A DNA stretch of 64,000 bases from Isochrysis galbana (GCA_018136815.1 CM030942.1:1883171-1947170), one strand, 5' to 3'. Positions 19,772 through 30,675 are shown, counted from the stretch's first letter. Numbers and translations are program-made. The notes: a model not told the origin generated them from the letters alone.

Positions 19772-20456
19772 ATGTCGCAGATCCTGCCACTCGGTAAGGA
19801 TCCCTTCTCGCCCGCTGCTCGCTGGGCTGCTCTGCCTCTCGCATGAAGGCGCAGCGCGTATAGCGCGGGTCCCGTTCCCCCTCCTGGCCACGTACACAAT
19901 GGCTCGTGCTTCCATGAGCGCTCCTATCCCCTTCACACGGCAGAGCTTATTGATAAGTGCATTGGCTCGAGGATATGGATTGTGATGCGTGGCGACAAGG
20001 AGCTTGTGGGCACGCTGCGCGGCTTTGACGACTACGTAAACATGGTGCTCGAGGACGTAACGGAGTAGTAAGTGCATCCTTCCAGCTAGCGCTCATGACT
20101 AGCCCTGCATCTGGTGTCCTCCAACAGGAGCCTCGTTGAGAGCTCCGCTGTCTGGCCCTGCAAGGCTGTTGAATCGCCTCCTTCGCGCTTCTCATTCTCT
20201 TGATCATTCACAATCGTAGTGAAATCACGCCTGAGGGCAAGCGTGTTACAAAATTGGACCAGATTCTTCTGAATGGCAATAATGTTGCCATGGTGCGCTA
20301 GCCACTGCACTTCCAGCTCACAAAATGAAATGATTTGGCTCATATGATTGGGTTCCATGGCATGCTGGGCTCTTTTCTCATCTGCATGTCGATCACGCAC
20401 CTATATCTCCGGCCCGTTCGCAGCTCGTACCTGGTGGCAGCCCAAGCTATGACTGA
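19772..20456 (+). CDS. LSM5: LSM5, U6 snRNA-associated Sm-like protein, 4 exons
   Basis: Exons 19772-19793, 19944-20067, 20220-20292 and 20424-20456 have GT-AG borders and matching phases, giving 83 residues. The protein starts [15 protein letters not shown], carries the Sm1 fold with [17 protein letters not shown], then [20 protein letters not shown] (Sm2), and ends [10 protein letters not shown]. This is nearly colinear with human and yeast LSM5. LSM5 is one of seven subunits of the Lsm1-7 ring (cytoplasmic mRNA decapping and decay) and the Lsm2-8 ring (binds the U6 snRNA 3' end in the spliceosome). Each exon is too small to stand out as an open frame. The first codes for only seven residues plus one base. 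The gene lies between repeats, with an A tail about 130 bp upstream. Confidence 0.92.
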
Positions 20457-21300
20457 TCTTCGATGAGGCCTAAAATCCACTGCATTCCGTGAGGTATCTT
20501 TATCTAGTGAAGACTCACAAAGATGGCGGTCATTATCCGCTCTTTCCTCATTCGGTGCCTCCTCACGGATGTTGCTTGCTTTGGGCGCCTTTGGATTCTG
20601 CAAAGTCTGGCCGTAGCCCCTGGCCCGTGAAGTGCAACCTTGCAGCGCTCCGGTTCGTGCTTTGAGGCCTGCATGTGCATGGCGATGAAGAAGTTAGCTG
20701 GCGCAAGACAGGAGCAACAATTGACCAATTAGATTTCGGATTTTGGGGTATGTTGACTGTGGTCCCTTTCGTGGCTGCCCCCCCCCCCCCCCCCCCACTT
20801 CCTTTTTGGTTGCCGATATTTAATATGTTTGTATACAAATGGCACAACTAAGTTAATACTACGTTCTACGTTCAGCATGGGGGGGGGGGGCCTCGCGCTC
20901 GCGCCCTTAGAAGGTGCAACTTGAGGTTCCTTTTTTTAAGCCCTCTCGCCAATTTTGGTATAAATGCAATTCTACCCCTCAACTTTGCCGGTCGGAGTGG
21001 TTGCGACCCTGTGTCATAAGTCATGTGTGATTAAATAAAGAATGCAACCGTAAACTCGAAACTTAAACTTGAATGAATACTTGCAGTTGCAGTAGCAGTA
21101 GGGCGGTCAAACAGTGTTTTTTATAAGGAGTAAAAATGACCATCTCAGAATTGAGGAAATTTGAGGATTTTTTTTGGGAGAAAGCTCCCAATACACCCAA
21201 CTAGCACATATCCGGGGCCCATTAGGACCCGGCCCCCCCCCTGGGCCCCCACAACAAAACGTAATCTAAAAACTGACAAAAGACGCTAAAATCGCAAAAG
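20457..21300. other. Intergenic DNA with homopolymer runs
   Basis: About 840 bp after LSM5. It contains a poly-C run near 20779-20796, a poly-G run near 20880-20890 and an AT-rich part. The word CAACTAAGTTAATACTA at 20849 resembles a decayed reverse-complement A terminus and may mark the 3' end of the long A copy to the right. No gene seen. Confidence 0.35.
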
Positions 21301-21306
21301 TTTAAA

Positions 21307-21510
21307 AAGCCCAACTTCGAACCGATGCCGGGCGCGCTGCGTGACCGTTTTCGACGATCCATCCAGATGGGGGACCCCACCAGATACCAAGTACACAGGA
21401 TCCACCCGGATGGTTACGCCAATCGGGCAGGCCGCGCGCCGAACCCTCGTCGAAATCACCCATCCGCCGAGCGTTGAGCCGTCGCCGAGGGAGGCCCGGA
21501 GAAAAAAAAA
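21307..21510 (+). repeat. Repeat shared, in permuted order, with 51228-51335
   Basis: Two blocks, GCCCAACTTCGAACCGATGC...GGGGGAC and GAGCCGTCGCCGAGGGAGGC, appear here about 140 bp apart in this order. At 51228-51335 they are adjacent in the opposite order. This looks like two windows on a tandemly repeated unit. Confidence 0.65.
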
Positions 21511-22058
21511 TCATCTGAAGATTCTGGGCTACACACCTACTATTGACGGGATCTCCCTTCTCTACCAACACCTACCAACACCGCCCTTAACTTCCCTTTC
21601 CCCACCCCTTTCCCTGTCCCCCTTCATTCCTTTTTCTTCGGTTTCCAGGGTCCGGCCTTGGTGCACTACCTAAGGCCTGGTTCGGAGTGTGGGGGCCGGG
21701 CAGGCCTTTTGAGTTATTGCTCTTGGTGCGCGTGTCCGCCCGGACTCGCGTTGCTTGTTTAGGTTGCGTCGGGCTCGTGGCGTCCCTAGTGATCCCCTTG
21801 GTCCCTTGCTTCTTGCTTGATCTTACCGGACGGACTTGATGCGCTGTTGTTTCATCGTCCGTCGCCGCCCGAGCCGCGCCTCTCGCCAAGCGATACGAAA
21901 CACCGCCTCGAGCTCCGTCGAGGTTTTGCTGTCGAGCCACTCGCCTTGGTGATTGAACTTGCCCAACGCGATACCGGCGCGCGAGTCGGCGCGCTGCTGA
22001 CCGGCCACCTTGTCACTCGCTTTCCTGAGAGCGTGTAGCCTCTCGACGGGGGTGCTAG
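21511..22058. other. Possible decayed continuation of the long A copy
   Basis: On the minus strand, 21823-22008 reads as a protein-like stretch (ALRKASDKVAGQQRADSRAG, then WLDSKTSTELEAVFRIAWRE) in a different frame from the ORF ending at 22059. It may be the distal coding part of the same element after a frame change. No family recognised. Confidence 0.3.
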
Positions 22059-22769
22059 TTAGTAGCTAGTAGCAAGAAGTGCATCGTACTTGGCGCGGAT
22101 CTCGGACGTGAGCATAGCCTTGCATAGCTTGCCGTCGGGCGCGATGAACTCGGCCGCGTGGTTCTGCGTCGCCGGCACCATGGCCTCGAACGCAGCTGCA
22201 AGCAACTTGCCCACGAGCTCGTCGTCGCCGGCGGCCCGCTCCCTAATTCTATTGGAATCGATGGCCGCTCGAGAGCTGCGCCTCTCCTGTCTTGAAGTCA
22301 ACTCGGGCAGCGTCGGAGTGTGCGGCCCCAAGTCCAACCGTACGCTCCCGTCGATCACGCCTTGCGGGTCCGCGGACGCCTTAGTGAGGAAATCGATCGC
22401 GGCGGGCCAGACGTCGGGAAGGACGTCGAGCGCGCGCTGCTCCGGACCGAACTTGATGGCACGCAAGAGAGGCCAGAGAACGGTGTCCGACAGGATAGAC
22501 ATCGCTCGCACCGCTGCCATGGTCTCGCGAGAGGAGGCGCCCTTGAGGATGGAGCCGCGTAGCTTGCCGCCCGCCTTCTCCGCCATCATCTCCTCCTCCT
22601 CGAGGAACGTCCGAAGAGTGCCCTCCTGCGTGAGCAGGCGCTCGGTCACGGTCACGGCGGCGTTGAGGAGGAAGAAGAAGACGTACGAGCGAGATCCGCA
22701 GATGCGGCGAGCATTTCCGAGCACGGCGTCGGTGGAGGCGTCTACCATGTCGGCAAGCCTCGCGTCCAT
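22059..22769 (-). CDS. Unrecognised ORF within the long family A copy
   Basis: About 236 codons from an internal ATG near 22769 (MDARLADMVDASTDAV). The open frame extends upstream through B sequence, which is accidental. It begins just after the A leader, where short A copies have a GC-rich non-coding body. The protein is alpha-helical in character, with FFFLLNAAVTVTERLLTQEG, ILSDTVLWPLLRAI and a C-terminal KAMLTSEIRAKYDALLATSY. The spacing of a VLWPLL segment before a proline-rich turn is faintly like the middle of hAT transposases, but no catalytic motif is visible. I do not recognise it. It could be the coding part of the autonomous or an intermediate A element, or captured host sequence. 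Confidence 0.35.
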   Translation of the reverse strand: MDARLADMVDASTDAVLGNARRICGSRSYVFFFLLNAAVTVTERLLTQEGTLRTFLEEEEMMAEKAGGKLRGSILKGASSRETMAAVRAMSILSDTVLWPLLRAIKFGPEQRALDVLPDVWPAAIDFLTKASADPQGVIDGSVRLDLGPHTPTLPELTSRQERRSSRAAIDSNRIRERAAGDDELVGKLLAAAFEAMVPATQNHAAEFIAPDGKLCKAMLTSEIRAKYDALLATSY

Positions 22770-24070
22770 ACCAAAAAAAAGGTAAGTGTGGTAAGTCCCG
22801 CGCCTGTTCAACCTACTTTTATAAGTGGGGGTCAATGGGGGCCTCGCGCCCCCCCCTCTCCATTGCGGACACCCCCCGGGGTGGGCCCGTACATTCAACC
22901 CCAGCCCCTGCCCTCTGGCAGGGGCAGGGCACTCATCAATACAGCCCAGACCCCTGGTGGGCGCGGGCCGCGAGCCGCACTCCCAGGCCCGCATGGGCCT
23001 GCTCTCGTACTGACTCCCCCCCCCATCCCTGGTCGCCAGGCAGACAGGGGCCTCAGGGCGGCACCCAAGGCCAGCGAGGCGAGCGAGGGAGAGGCAGGGG
23101 GGGCCAGGGGCTGAGCCCCAGCCTCCACTGCCCCCTGAGCTGCCCTTGCTGGCCCTCTGGGCGCCCCTGAAGGACCTCTGAGAGCAGGCCATGGCGCGCC
23201 GCATGGCGACGCGCCGCAGGGACCGGGGCGGAAGAGAATGGAACGAGGGAGAGGGGGGGATTTGCACCCCCCCCGATGGAGTGTGGTGAGAAACGAGCCC
23301 CGTTTGCGTTAGCAAACGGGCGAAGGGGGGCGGCTGGCGACAGGAGAGGCGAGAAGAAGGGAGTGGCTCAAGACGTCCCTGTGGCAGGTATCGGGGGGCG
23401 CAGACATTTATTTCTTCGAGGACCGCTCGCGGCGCGAGCTGCAAGGGCCGTTCTTCTTTTTTGACGAGAGGTTCCTCCCCCCCCCCCCGGTGCTTTTTCC
23501 CGGAGAGTCGGCCGGCGTCGACCGGACCGCCTCAATGGGTTTTCGCTCATTTTAACTTGTGGGGAGTTAGAATGGGAGCCGGGGGCCTGCGAGGGGGGAG
23601 ATGTGGAAGGGTGCATAGGAGTATGTATCTGTGACAACAGCACGCGCCAAGGTGTACGGGCAGGTGCGCTGAGGGCTGTCGTGTTAGTACCGGGCTAGTG
23701 AGAGTAGTGGTACTAATGCTCAGATAGATTATTATTAAGTCCCGCGCCTGTTTACAAGATAAGTCGAGACTGAGGCCGCCGCCAGCCCGGTAGGCGCAGG
23801 AGGAAGGGGGAACGGATCACCACGGGGGGGGGGGGGGGCACCGGACCATATCTAAGCCCTTCACCCCAACACCCTAGTAGTGCACGGGGCGAGCCGCCTC
23901 ATGGCGGGGGGGGGAGGGCCGGGAGAGTGGGTGTTGTAGAAAGTATGCTACGTGTAAGTAGTGGTTCTATGCGCCGCGAGTGCGGTAAGAGGTAAGAAAA
24001 TTATGAAGTTTAAAGTAGTGAGTCGTGAGTGCACGGCCGCGTGTGCGTGTGTGGTGAGAATATTCAAAGG
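22770..24070 (-). mobile_element. Leader of the long family A copy, split by a B insertion
   Basis: Minus-strand A leader from about 24070 down to 23736 includes the CACACGCGGCCGTG, CTTTCTACA, GTGCACTACTAGG, TTAGATATGGTCCGG and TTGTAAACAGGCGCGGGACT words. It then resumes at 22808 after the B insertion. The leader is followed by the ORF at 22059-22769. Confidence 0.6.
22809..23735 (-). mobile_element. Family B retroposon, complete, minus orientation
   Basis: A 927-bp element flanked by the perfect 17-bp direct repeat TAAGTCCCGCGCCTGTT (22792-22808 and 23736-23752), which is A-leader sequence. The 3' end, at 22809 on the plus strand, reads ACTTATAAAAGTAGGTTG in element sense. It encodes nothing recognisable. 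GC-rich tracts include a poly-G run and a CATGCGGCGCGCCATGGCCT segment that is also found at 19.2 kb. Confidence 0.75.
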
Positions 24071-24624
24071 TTTAATGACTAGTAGCTAGTAGTGACTAGG
24101 GCAGAGAATCAGACGGTTGGGCGTGGAAAACCCGATTGGCGCTACCGCTCTCGGCACGCCGCGCTTCGGTGGGGCGGGTGCCAAACACATAGACCCGCCG
24201 CAGCAAATAGCAAAGGGTGGGGGTGGGGGCGCGAGCGGGGCGGAGCGAGGGCCACAGACACATGGAGTGGGGTTAGGCAAGACACGATGTCTAGGCCCGC
24301 CATGCACCTTCAGGTGTCCCCACAACACCGCTAGAGGCATCCCTCCCGGGGAGTTCCTGGCGGCAGGCCGTGACAGAGGCAGAGGCCGCCAGCGACATGT
24401 GCGCAGGGCAACCCTTGGCGGCTGGAACGATAGTAACAGACAAGAAATGATGGCAAATGTTGCGGCAGAGGCGAGCAAAGAAAGGGAGGTGAGGGACGGG
24501 CGGAAAAGAAGGCCAGAGAGAGCCGATCCAGCGGCTAAGTAAGTCCCCGGGTGCCGAGCCACGGACTCCTCTAGAAGAGCCCAAGCCGACACGGGCCGTC
24601 AACCGAGGAAACGACTAGACCTCC
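24071..24624. other. Intergenic DNA, no gene recognised
   Basis: A GC-rich stretch. A 168-codon minus-strand frame (24086-24592) has a hydrophobic part but no family signature, and its composition does not separate it from chance. Nothing else seen. Confidence 0.35.
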
Positions 24625-25811
24625 TCAAACTAGCGCCGCGCGTGCCACGAGTGATCCGAGGGCAGCCTCGTCTATTGGCGGGGTGGCCCCTGGCATGCTT
24701 GCAACGTAGGCGCCCAGTTTGCAGGCCTCTTCCAATGCAGCCAACCCAGAAGATCCACGAAGCCGCTCAAGCAAGAAAGCCGCAAGAAACGCATCGCCCG
24801 CGCCCACTGTGTCGGCCACCTGCGGCGTAGGAAGGTTGCATGCGGGAGACCACTTCAGTGCGCCAGAGAAGATAATAGGTGGGAGAGCGGAAGTATGAGC
24901 GACGCGAGCAAGGCGGCGCAAGCCCTCTATCTGCATACTTCAGAGGTATGGCTTACCTGTGGAGCAATATATCCTCCACACTCCCCCTCCTCGCCACCAT
25001 CGCATTCGGCCATGACTGCCCCATCTGGGCCGCGTGTGATCACTACAGTTTGCGCGCCTGCAGCGTCAGCAAGAGCGCCTGCTGCGCAAATCAGAGCACT
25101 TCCGGCGTCCGACTTGCCACCCTTTGTAGCAGCAGCAGCAGCAGCCTCCTGGGCATACTTCACACCATCTCCACAATCCAAAGCTCGCGCGACGGCCTCA
25201 ACCTCCTCGTCGTTCAGCTTCAGAATATCAATCCCGTAGGCACACGATTGTTGCACGATCTCTGGCGGAGTGTGAGGTGGCCGCAGGTTCACATCATATG
25301 CGATCAGCGCGCCCGACGCCTTTGCCGTTATGACAGTCTGCTTGACCGCTGCTCGTGAGCGATGATCACGTTGCGAGAGCGAGCCGAACACTAGGGCATC
25401 GGTGTTGGACGCGGCGGCTAGCAGCTTTGGATCGGTCGCATCGAGAGCATCCCACGCGGCCGGCGTGACAAACGTGTAAGTCGCGCAGCCCTGCGCATCG
25501 ATCTCGGCGGTGACGAAGCCGGTCTCGAGGTCATGCACGAGTTGGACGCAGCTCACGTCGACGCCGAGCAGCTGGAGCCTGCGTAGGGCGTCCTTTCCGA
25601 GCCGGTCGTCGCCAACCGCAGAGATGTACGAGACCGCGGCGCCCTTCGCTGCAAGGTGCGCTGCCACGTTGAGCGGCGCGCCGCCGAGGAAGCAGCCGCT
25701 GGGCAGGCCGTCCCACAAGCACTCACCGATCGTGAGAACACGCGGCACGCTACCCGCCACCGCCACCACCACCGCGAGCAGGAAGGGAAAGAGAAGGAGT
25801 GAAGAAGGCAT
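24625..25811 (-). CDS. PfkB-family carbohydrate kinase (fructokinase/ribokinase-like), 2 exons
   Basis: Exon 1 is 25811-24957 and exon 2 24819-24625, joined in phase 0 across a 137-bp GT-AG intron, giving 349 residues. The protein has an N-terminal hydrophobic signal (LLLFPFLLAVVVAVAGS), then GECLWDGLPSG and the substrate-binding GGAPLNVAAHLAAKG of PfkB kinases. The second exon opens with the family signature DTVGAGDAFLAAFL, whose GAGD holds the anion hole and catalytic Asp (near residue 294). These enzymes phosphorylate sugars with ATP; the GGAPLNVA motif is most like fructokinases. The signal peptide suggests secretory or complex-plastid targeting. The gap between KYAQEAAAAAA and the C-terminal lobe includes an alanine-rich low-complexity insert. 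Confidence 0.9.
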
Positions 25812-26054
25812 CGAAGAGGGAAGCGACGACGAGAGCTGGAAGGCGCGGGACGGCTTATGGACTCCTGCGTTCGTACTGAGAGCCTCCTCTCTCCCCTTCC
25901 TTCTTCTTCTCGTTCCCTAGCACGCCCGGCGCTTTCGGCGAGTCCCGATTCCAAGCTCGCACCATAGGTTTGAGTACCTCTAGAGGTTCTAAAGGTTTTT
26001 ACGGAGGCGGGGAGTGGGGGCGGAGGGGGGGGGTGTCAGAGTTTTCTTGTTGTC
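25812..26054. other. Upstream region of the PfkB gene
   Basis: Short intergenic region with a CT-rich run near 25890-25920 and a G-rich run near 26018-26030. No clear element. Confidence 0.35.
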
Positions 26055-26459
26055 CTAGTTTAATCCTAGTGCTGAGGGACCGTGCCTCATCGGCAACGGA
26101 GCAACGGAGCCCCTACCCCGCGATGGGGGTGTGCGCGGTTGGTGCATGGCTCGTCCGGTGAGCGCTTCGACGGGGCTGAGGCCATGCGCATTTGCCGTAG
26201 ACGGGAGGGCACGATGGATTTCGCAGGCATACTGCATCAAGAACGGCCAAAATAGAGGCTTGATGGAATCACTTCCGGAGTGGGCGAGCATGACACGCAT
26301 CGGGCGGAGTAAAGTGTACCACAGACGTTCAGCATGAGCGTTCCGGTCCGGAGTATAAGGCGGGGAGTATGTGCGCCGGATGCCTAGTTCCGCGCAAAAT
26401 TCATCTACGTTTGCCGCCGTGAACTCCGAACTCCGTGCCGTATGGGGCCCAAAGGGCAT
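26055..26459 (-). pseudogene. Ty1/copia-type integrase fossil
   Basis: The minus strand resembles the second half of a copia-type integrase core: a segment around GIRRTYSPPYTPDRNAHAER and a downstream SPVEALTG. It is an isolated, broken remnant with no LTRs identified around it. Confidence 0.7.
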
Positions 26460-26904
26460 CGGTTATGTATATGATATGTGCTAGATGGGTGTTTTCCGGG
26501 TTTCTACTGCTTTACTTACTTTGGTGTAATTCCCCAATCCCAATCCTCGCTTTTTCATTTTTACACCCTGAGAAGTTAAAATATTGTTTGACCACCCTCT
26601 TATCTATCATAGGTAATAGGAGAAGAGCCACAAGAACAAGAAGGTTCGGTTTTTTTCTCCGCACCACCCTCGCAATGGGACCCTGAGAGACTTTTATTTT
26701 CTACCCCCCCCCCCGGTAGAGTACATGGAGAAAAAGACCCGATTGATCGCTCAATGAAACAGACTTTTCGTCGTCGCTTCCCTTGGGGTCGAGTTGCCCC
26801 CGGTTGCAGCAGTGGCCCCGACGCCTTCGAGCAACCCCCCTTCCCCCTCCCCCCGCCCCTCTCTTCCGCACCCTACACCTCCAAATACCCTCGCACCGCA
26901 CACC
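26460..26904. other. Intergenic DNA upstream of the 26.9-kb gene
   Basis: AT-richer than its surroundings up to 26700, then CT- and C-rich (poly-C near 26705-26715) up to the ATG. No gene seen. Confidence 0.35.
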
Positions 26905-27708
26905 ATGGTGCGGCCGGTGTACCAGATGATTCAGGAGGACGAGCAGGGCAAGACCAGTGTCTTCCTGCTCAATTCAAAGGATATGCCCGTCACGCGCCGC
27001 GTGCTGCGCCAGACAGAGCCAGCTGCCAGGCTCCAGCGGAGCGAGTCGCTTCCGGTGCTGCCACGTCGGCCTGGCCCACCATCCCCGGTGCAAGGTAAGG
27101 CGTTGGCGCTGGCCGAGCTCGCATGTATTCCGCGGCCCAAGATTCTCGATCAGCTCCTCAACCCGCCTCCGGTCCCCGATGAGTGCGGCCCACGGCTGGC
27201 AACGGAGGAAGAGATGCGCCGAATCGCCAATCGCACAAAATTGCGCCCAGTCAATGCCGGTGGGGATGCCTCGGGCGAGAGCTTGATGAAGCGCTCTGAG
27301 TCCGTGCCTTGTCGATTGGAGCACCAGGAGTCTACACGAAGCCTTTCCCCGAACCGCTACACTCGTCGGTCCACAGTATGCACTGAGTCGTTGAGCAAGC
27401 CAAAGTCGGTTGCCGACCTGCTGCCGAAGCGGCCCCGGATCACACCCTGCGATTCAAAGGAAGAGGAGCGTCAGCAGATGTTTGACCAACTTTTCAGCCG
27501 ATATGACGCCGTTCGCAACGCCGAGGAGGCACGCCAGCGGGCGCATAGAAGGGCATACAACAAGGCCAAGATGGAGGCGCTGGTTAGTACTCTTGAAAGA
27601 AGCCGTCAGGCTGACCGCATGGGCTCCATGAGCTCAGTGCGGAAGACTTCGAGCGATCTTGCCTTGCTGCGTAAGCTTTTCATGCAGCCGCAGAGCATTA
27701 CCGTGTGA
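26905..27708 (+). CDS. Unrecognised serine/arginine-rich protein with C-terminal coiled region
   Basis: 267 residues, intronless, starting at caccATGG (26905). The frame is open a little further up, but that part is proline-rich UTR-like sequence. Visible features are two repeated basic-serine motifs (LQRSESLPVLPRR and MKRSESVPCR), each followed by proline or a hydrophobic residue, and similar RSLSPNRYTRRSTV and RKTSSDLALLRK sites that look like basophilic kinase sites. A charged helical segment near residues 190-235 (DQLFSRYDAVRNAEEARQRA) probably forms a coiled coil. No known domain is recognised and there are no membrane segments. The gene-like codon use and defined start favour a real gene over chance. 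Confidence 0.6.
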   Translation: MVRPVYQMIQEDEQGKTSVFLLNSKDMPVTRRVLRQTEPAARLQRSESLPVLPRRPGPPSPVQGKALALAELACIPRPKILDQLLNPPPVPDECGPRLATEEEMRRIANRTKLRPVNAGGDASGESLMKRSESVPCRLEHQESTRSLSPNRYTRRSTVCTESLSKPKSVADLLPKRPRITPCDSKEEERQQMFDQLFSRYDAVRNAEEARQRAHRRAYNKAKMEALVSTLERSRQADRMGSMSSVRKTSSDLALLRKLFMQPQSITV

Positions 27709-28360
27709 ATGGTGCTGCTGAGGAGCTGCGTGGCATAGCCTTGCATGTTTTACTTGAGTGGCAGATATGAATGAAATCGCCTGATATGGTAAGCAACTTG
27801 AGCTTGCTAAAATGGGCCCATGCCCATATTTGCATGTGGAAAGGGCGACGCCCTTACCAATGTTCCCATATGGAATGTTGACGCTGACTTGATCCAAGCC
27901 ACCCGTCACGTGTCATCCAATGAAGTATTGTGGCGAGCGTTCTTTTGCGCAACAATCACACCGTTTGGGCTCTTGCTTTCGCGCACACTTCGCGCAGTGC
28001 GCATCTATGGTGCGCATGTATCGTATGTGCGCGTGAACCGACATTCTTCTACGTGTATTGATTTCTCAGTGGCTCGGTCTTCTGTCTGGAACGCCCAGGT
28101 CATAGCTCGGGCTAGGGCTACAACTACAATACAGCCTTAGCTGAGTGGGCGCAATCGAATGATGAAGGATTGCTCGCTCAATGCCTTTCCGCGTATATTA
28201 CAATTTGGTTCTCACGGTATCACGTCCGCTTTCGTCACGTTTCAAGATAGTTACACATCGCGCTTCCTTGTGCGTACATACTCTTCATCTTCATACCTGA
28301 CGAACTAAGTTTACAACTTACTACTAATATTCACACGGGGAGGCTGTCGAATCAAGCTCG
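27709..28360. other. Intergenic DNA, no gene recognised
   Basis: Downstream region of the preceding gene. Only short frames without motifs, and no repeat recognised. Confidence 0.4.
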
Positions 28361-30342
28361 CGCTTGATCGTGGGGCAAGTCTCAGCGGGGCTAGGGCATG
28401 GAGTGAAGAGAAGTCTTGATAGAGAGGGGGGGAAGGGCGCGCTACATCGCGACGAGGGGCCCACGAGACACCACCCCATCACTCACTCACCAACAAGAAA
28501 ACTCCGAAAACTAACGCAACATCGCACAAAGCACAAACAAACCAACGAAACAAATAAGGACAAACGAACAAATTCGGCGTGCAATGCGGCGGAGCTTCGA
28601 GGCAACTCAATGGCAAAAACAAAACTCACTCAATTTATCTCACACAACGCATGGTGGAGAGACCGCATCCGCATAGAGTAAATAAAATACTCCGGATGCG
28701 ACACCCCCCGACTTAAGTCGAGCGTCCACGCGAGTAATGGGGTGATCAGGACGGAGGGAAGTTTCGTCCAAAACATTCTCCGGTCCCAGGATGTTCCGTG
28801 GGGGTCTCACGCTGCCCCGCCGTGCGCCCCTCGGTCCCTCGCCCCCCCCGCGGCAGGTTCTTTCCCTCGGCGTGCTGTCCGTCGCCTCCGGCCGTTATAT
28901 TATTCTCCCCCCCCCCCCGCGCGAGGTTCTTCTCCTCCGCGCGCGGTTCGTTTCCTCCGGCCGTCGTTCGTTCCCCCCGCGCGCGCGTTGTCCCCCCCCC
29001 CTCGCTTCGATTCCTCTCGCGATTCCTTCGATGATTGCCTTCATCTCGTCCGTTCTTCTTCGCGATTCTCGCGGAGGGGGCACCGACGTTTAACGTTAGT
29101 TTCGCCGCGGTTTCGGTAAAAGAAAGGAAGAACGAATGGCACGCGCCTCGCGTCTCGCGTCTTGTTTCGTCGCCCCTTGCTCGTCTCTTGTCTAGAAGGT
29201 CTCTCCGCACATCGCCTTCTTCCCCCGCGCGAGTTTGGATCTCTCCTCGACCCTCCGCGTTGGCTTCAGCGGACGAGTTTCACTTTAACGATAGTTCGAA
29301 CCCTTCGTTTGCGTAGTTACGCGCTCTCTTTCCGTATATCTTCGCGCATGACGAGCGATCGCGACTTCAGCCTTCGCCGCGCGGAAGGGGTTTGTTTATC
29401 GTATGATTCCGGAGTGTTTACGTTAGTTTTCTGAGTTCTGAGCCCAAGGACTTTGGTTTTTGGTTTCTTGTGAGGGATTTTGTAGCAACTTCGTCGAGTC
29501 CCACCGTGTTCCCAAGCGAGTCCCCCCGAGTTCCCGAGTCTATACCCCAAGTCAACGAGTCAATACAAGTCAAGCACGCGCCTGAGCCACCCCCAGTCGC
29601 CTGCCACCACCTCCCACAAGCCTCCTTGCGCACTTCCGCGCCCTCCGTGCTCCGTGCGTGCGTCGTGCGTCGTGCGTCGGTCACCATGCCCGTAGGTAGT
29701 CACCCCCGAGGAAAGCTCCATGAGCTCCCCACAAGAACCGCGTTCCGCGCTAGCTGCCGGCGCGCCCTCGCAGGCAATCTCCAAGAGTGAGATGAGCCTT
29801 GCTCTAACACAGCGCCACGATATAATTCAACAGCCAACACCTGAGGGGGAATGAGGGTCACACAAGGGAGCGGTTCCTTGCACCGGCGATACCTGAACGC
29901 GCGGCTTAATCTAAAAACGCTAGGAGCACACAAGGAGGTAAGCCAGGCGAGGGGCAAAGCAGACGACAAGGGAGGCAACAAAGGAGGCGAGCGGGCAAAG
30001 AAGGCGAAAGAATGATCCTGCGACGGCGACTAGTGGCTAGCCTACAAGGAGGGGACATAGAAACGCAGACAACTTCTAAAACAAAAAGGTCGGTCAATCG
30101 CGGATGCGACAGTGCAGTGTTAGTGCGTGCATTGGAGGGGGAATAAACATGGGATATGGGGGGGAGAGGCTGCGACCTCAGGTTTGGTTGTTTTCTTGGC
30201 AAATACCCCCCATAAGGATCGTATAAGTTTTACTTGCAGGGCAACCCCTCTCCCCCCTCTTCCCCTATTTTACCCCCGAATTGGATGTTTGTGTGGCCAA
30301 TTGCCAATTGTGCAAACAAAGGTCATTTTCATTAGTTTTTAT
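28361..30342. other. Repeat-like, gene-poor region
   Basis: About 2 kb with strongly strand-biased composition. It includes C-rich blocks at 28840-29010 and a perfect 7-bp inverted repeat GCATCCG...CGGATGC at 28665-28700. No coding motif was found. It may be an old non-coding repeat, but I could not tie it to a family. Confidence 0.3.
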
Positions 30343-30675
30343 TTACTCCTCCACTCGTGTTAGGAGTTGTTTCGCTATGCTCCCATATTCCTGAGCGCCT
30401 CGGTTGATATGTTCATGTTCCTTTCGGATTCTCTTTGCTTCTTTCATGCGCCCATCTTCAATCGTTGATGTTGGGTGGTTGATGTCGTGTGTCACCTCGT
30501 TGACAACAACGTGATATACGAATGTGACGTACAACAAATGCGCCGGCTCGCGATCGACAGTGGCGTCCATCATGTGACAGAATTGTGATGGATATATACC
30601 TAAAGGGTGGGTCTTGGTAGTTGGACTTCCTCGATGGGAGCGGCGTATAAAGGTATGTTCCAACTCGGCGCGCAT
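30343..30675 (-). other. Small unrecognised ORF (110 codons)
   Basis: An open frame with an acidic-basic helical C-terminus (EDGRMKEAKRIRKEHEHINR). No family recognised and no splice partners found, so it could be chance or a remnant. Confidence 0.2.

Noticed and set aside
22770-23444. Upstream half of the 461-codon minus frame
   Set aside because: It runs through the B retroposon in an accidental open frame. Only the part below 22769 looks protein-like.
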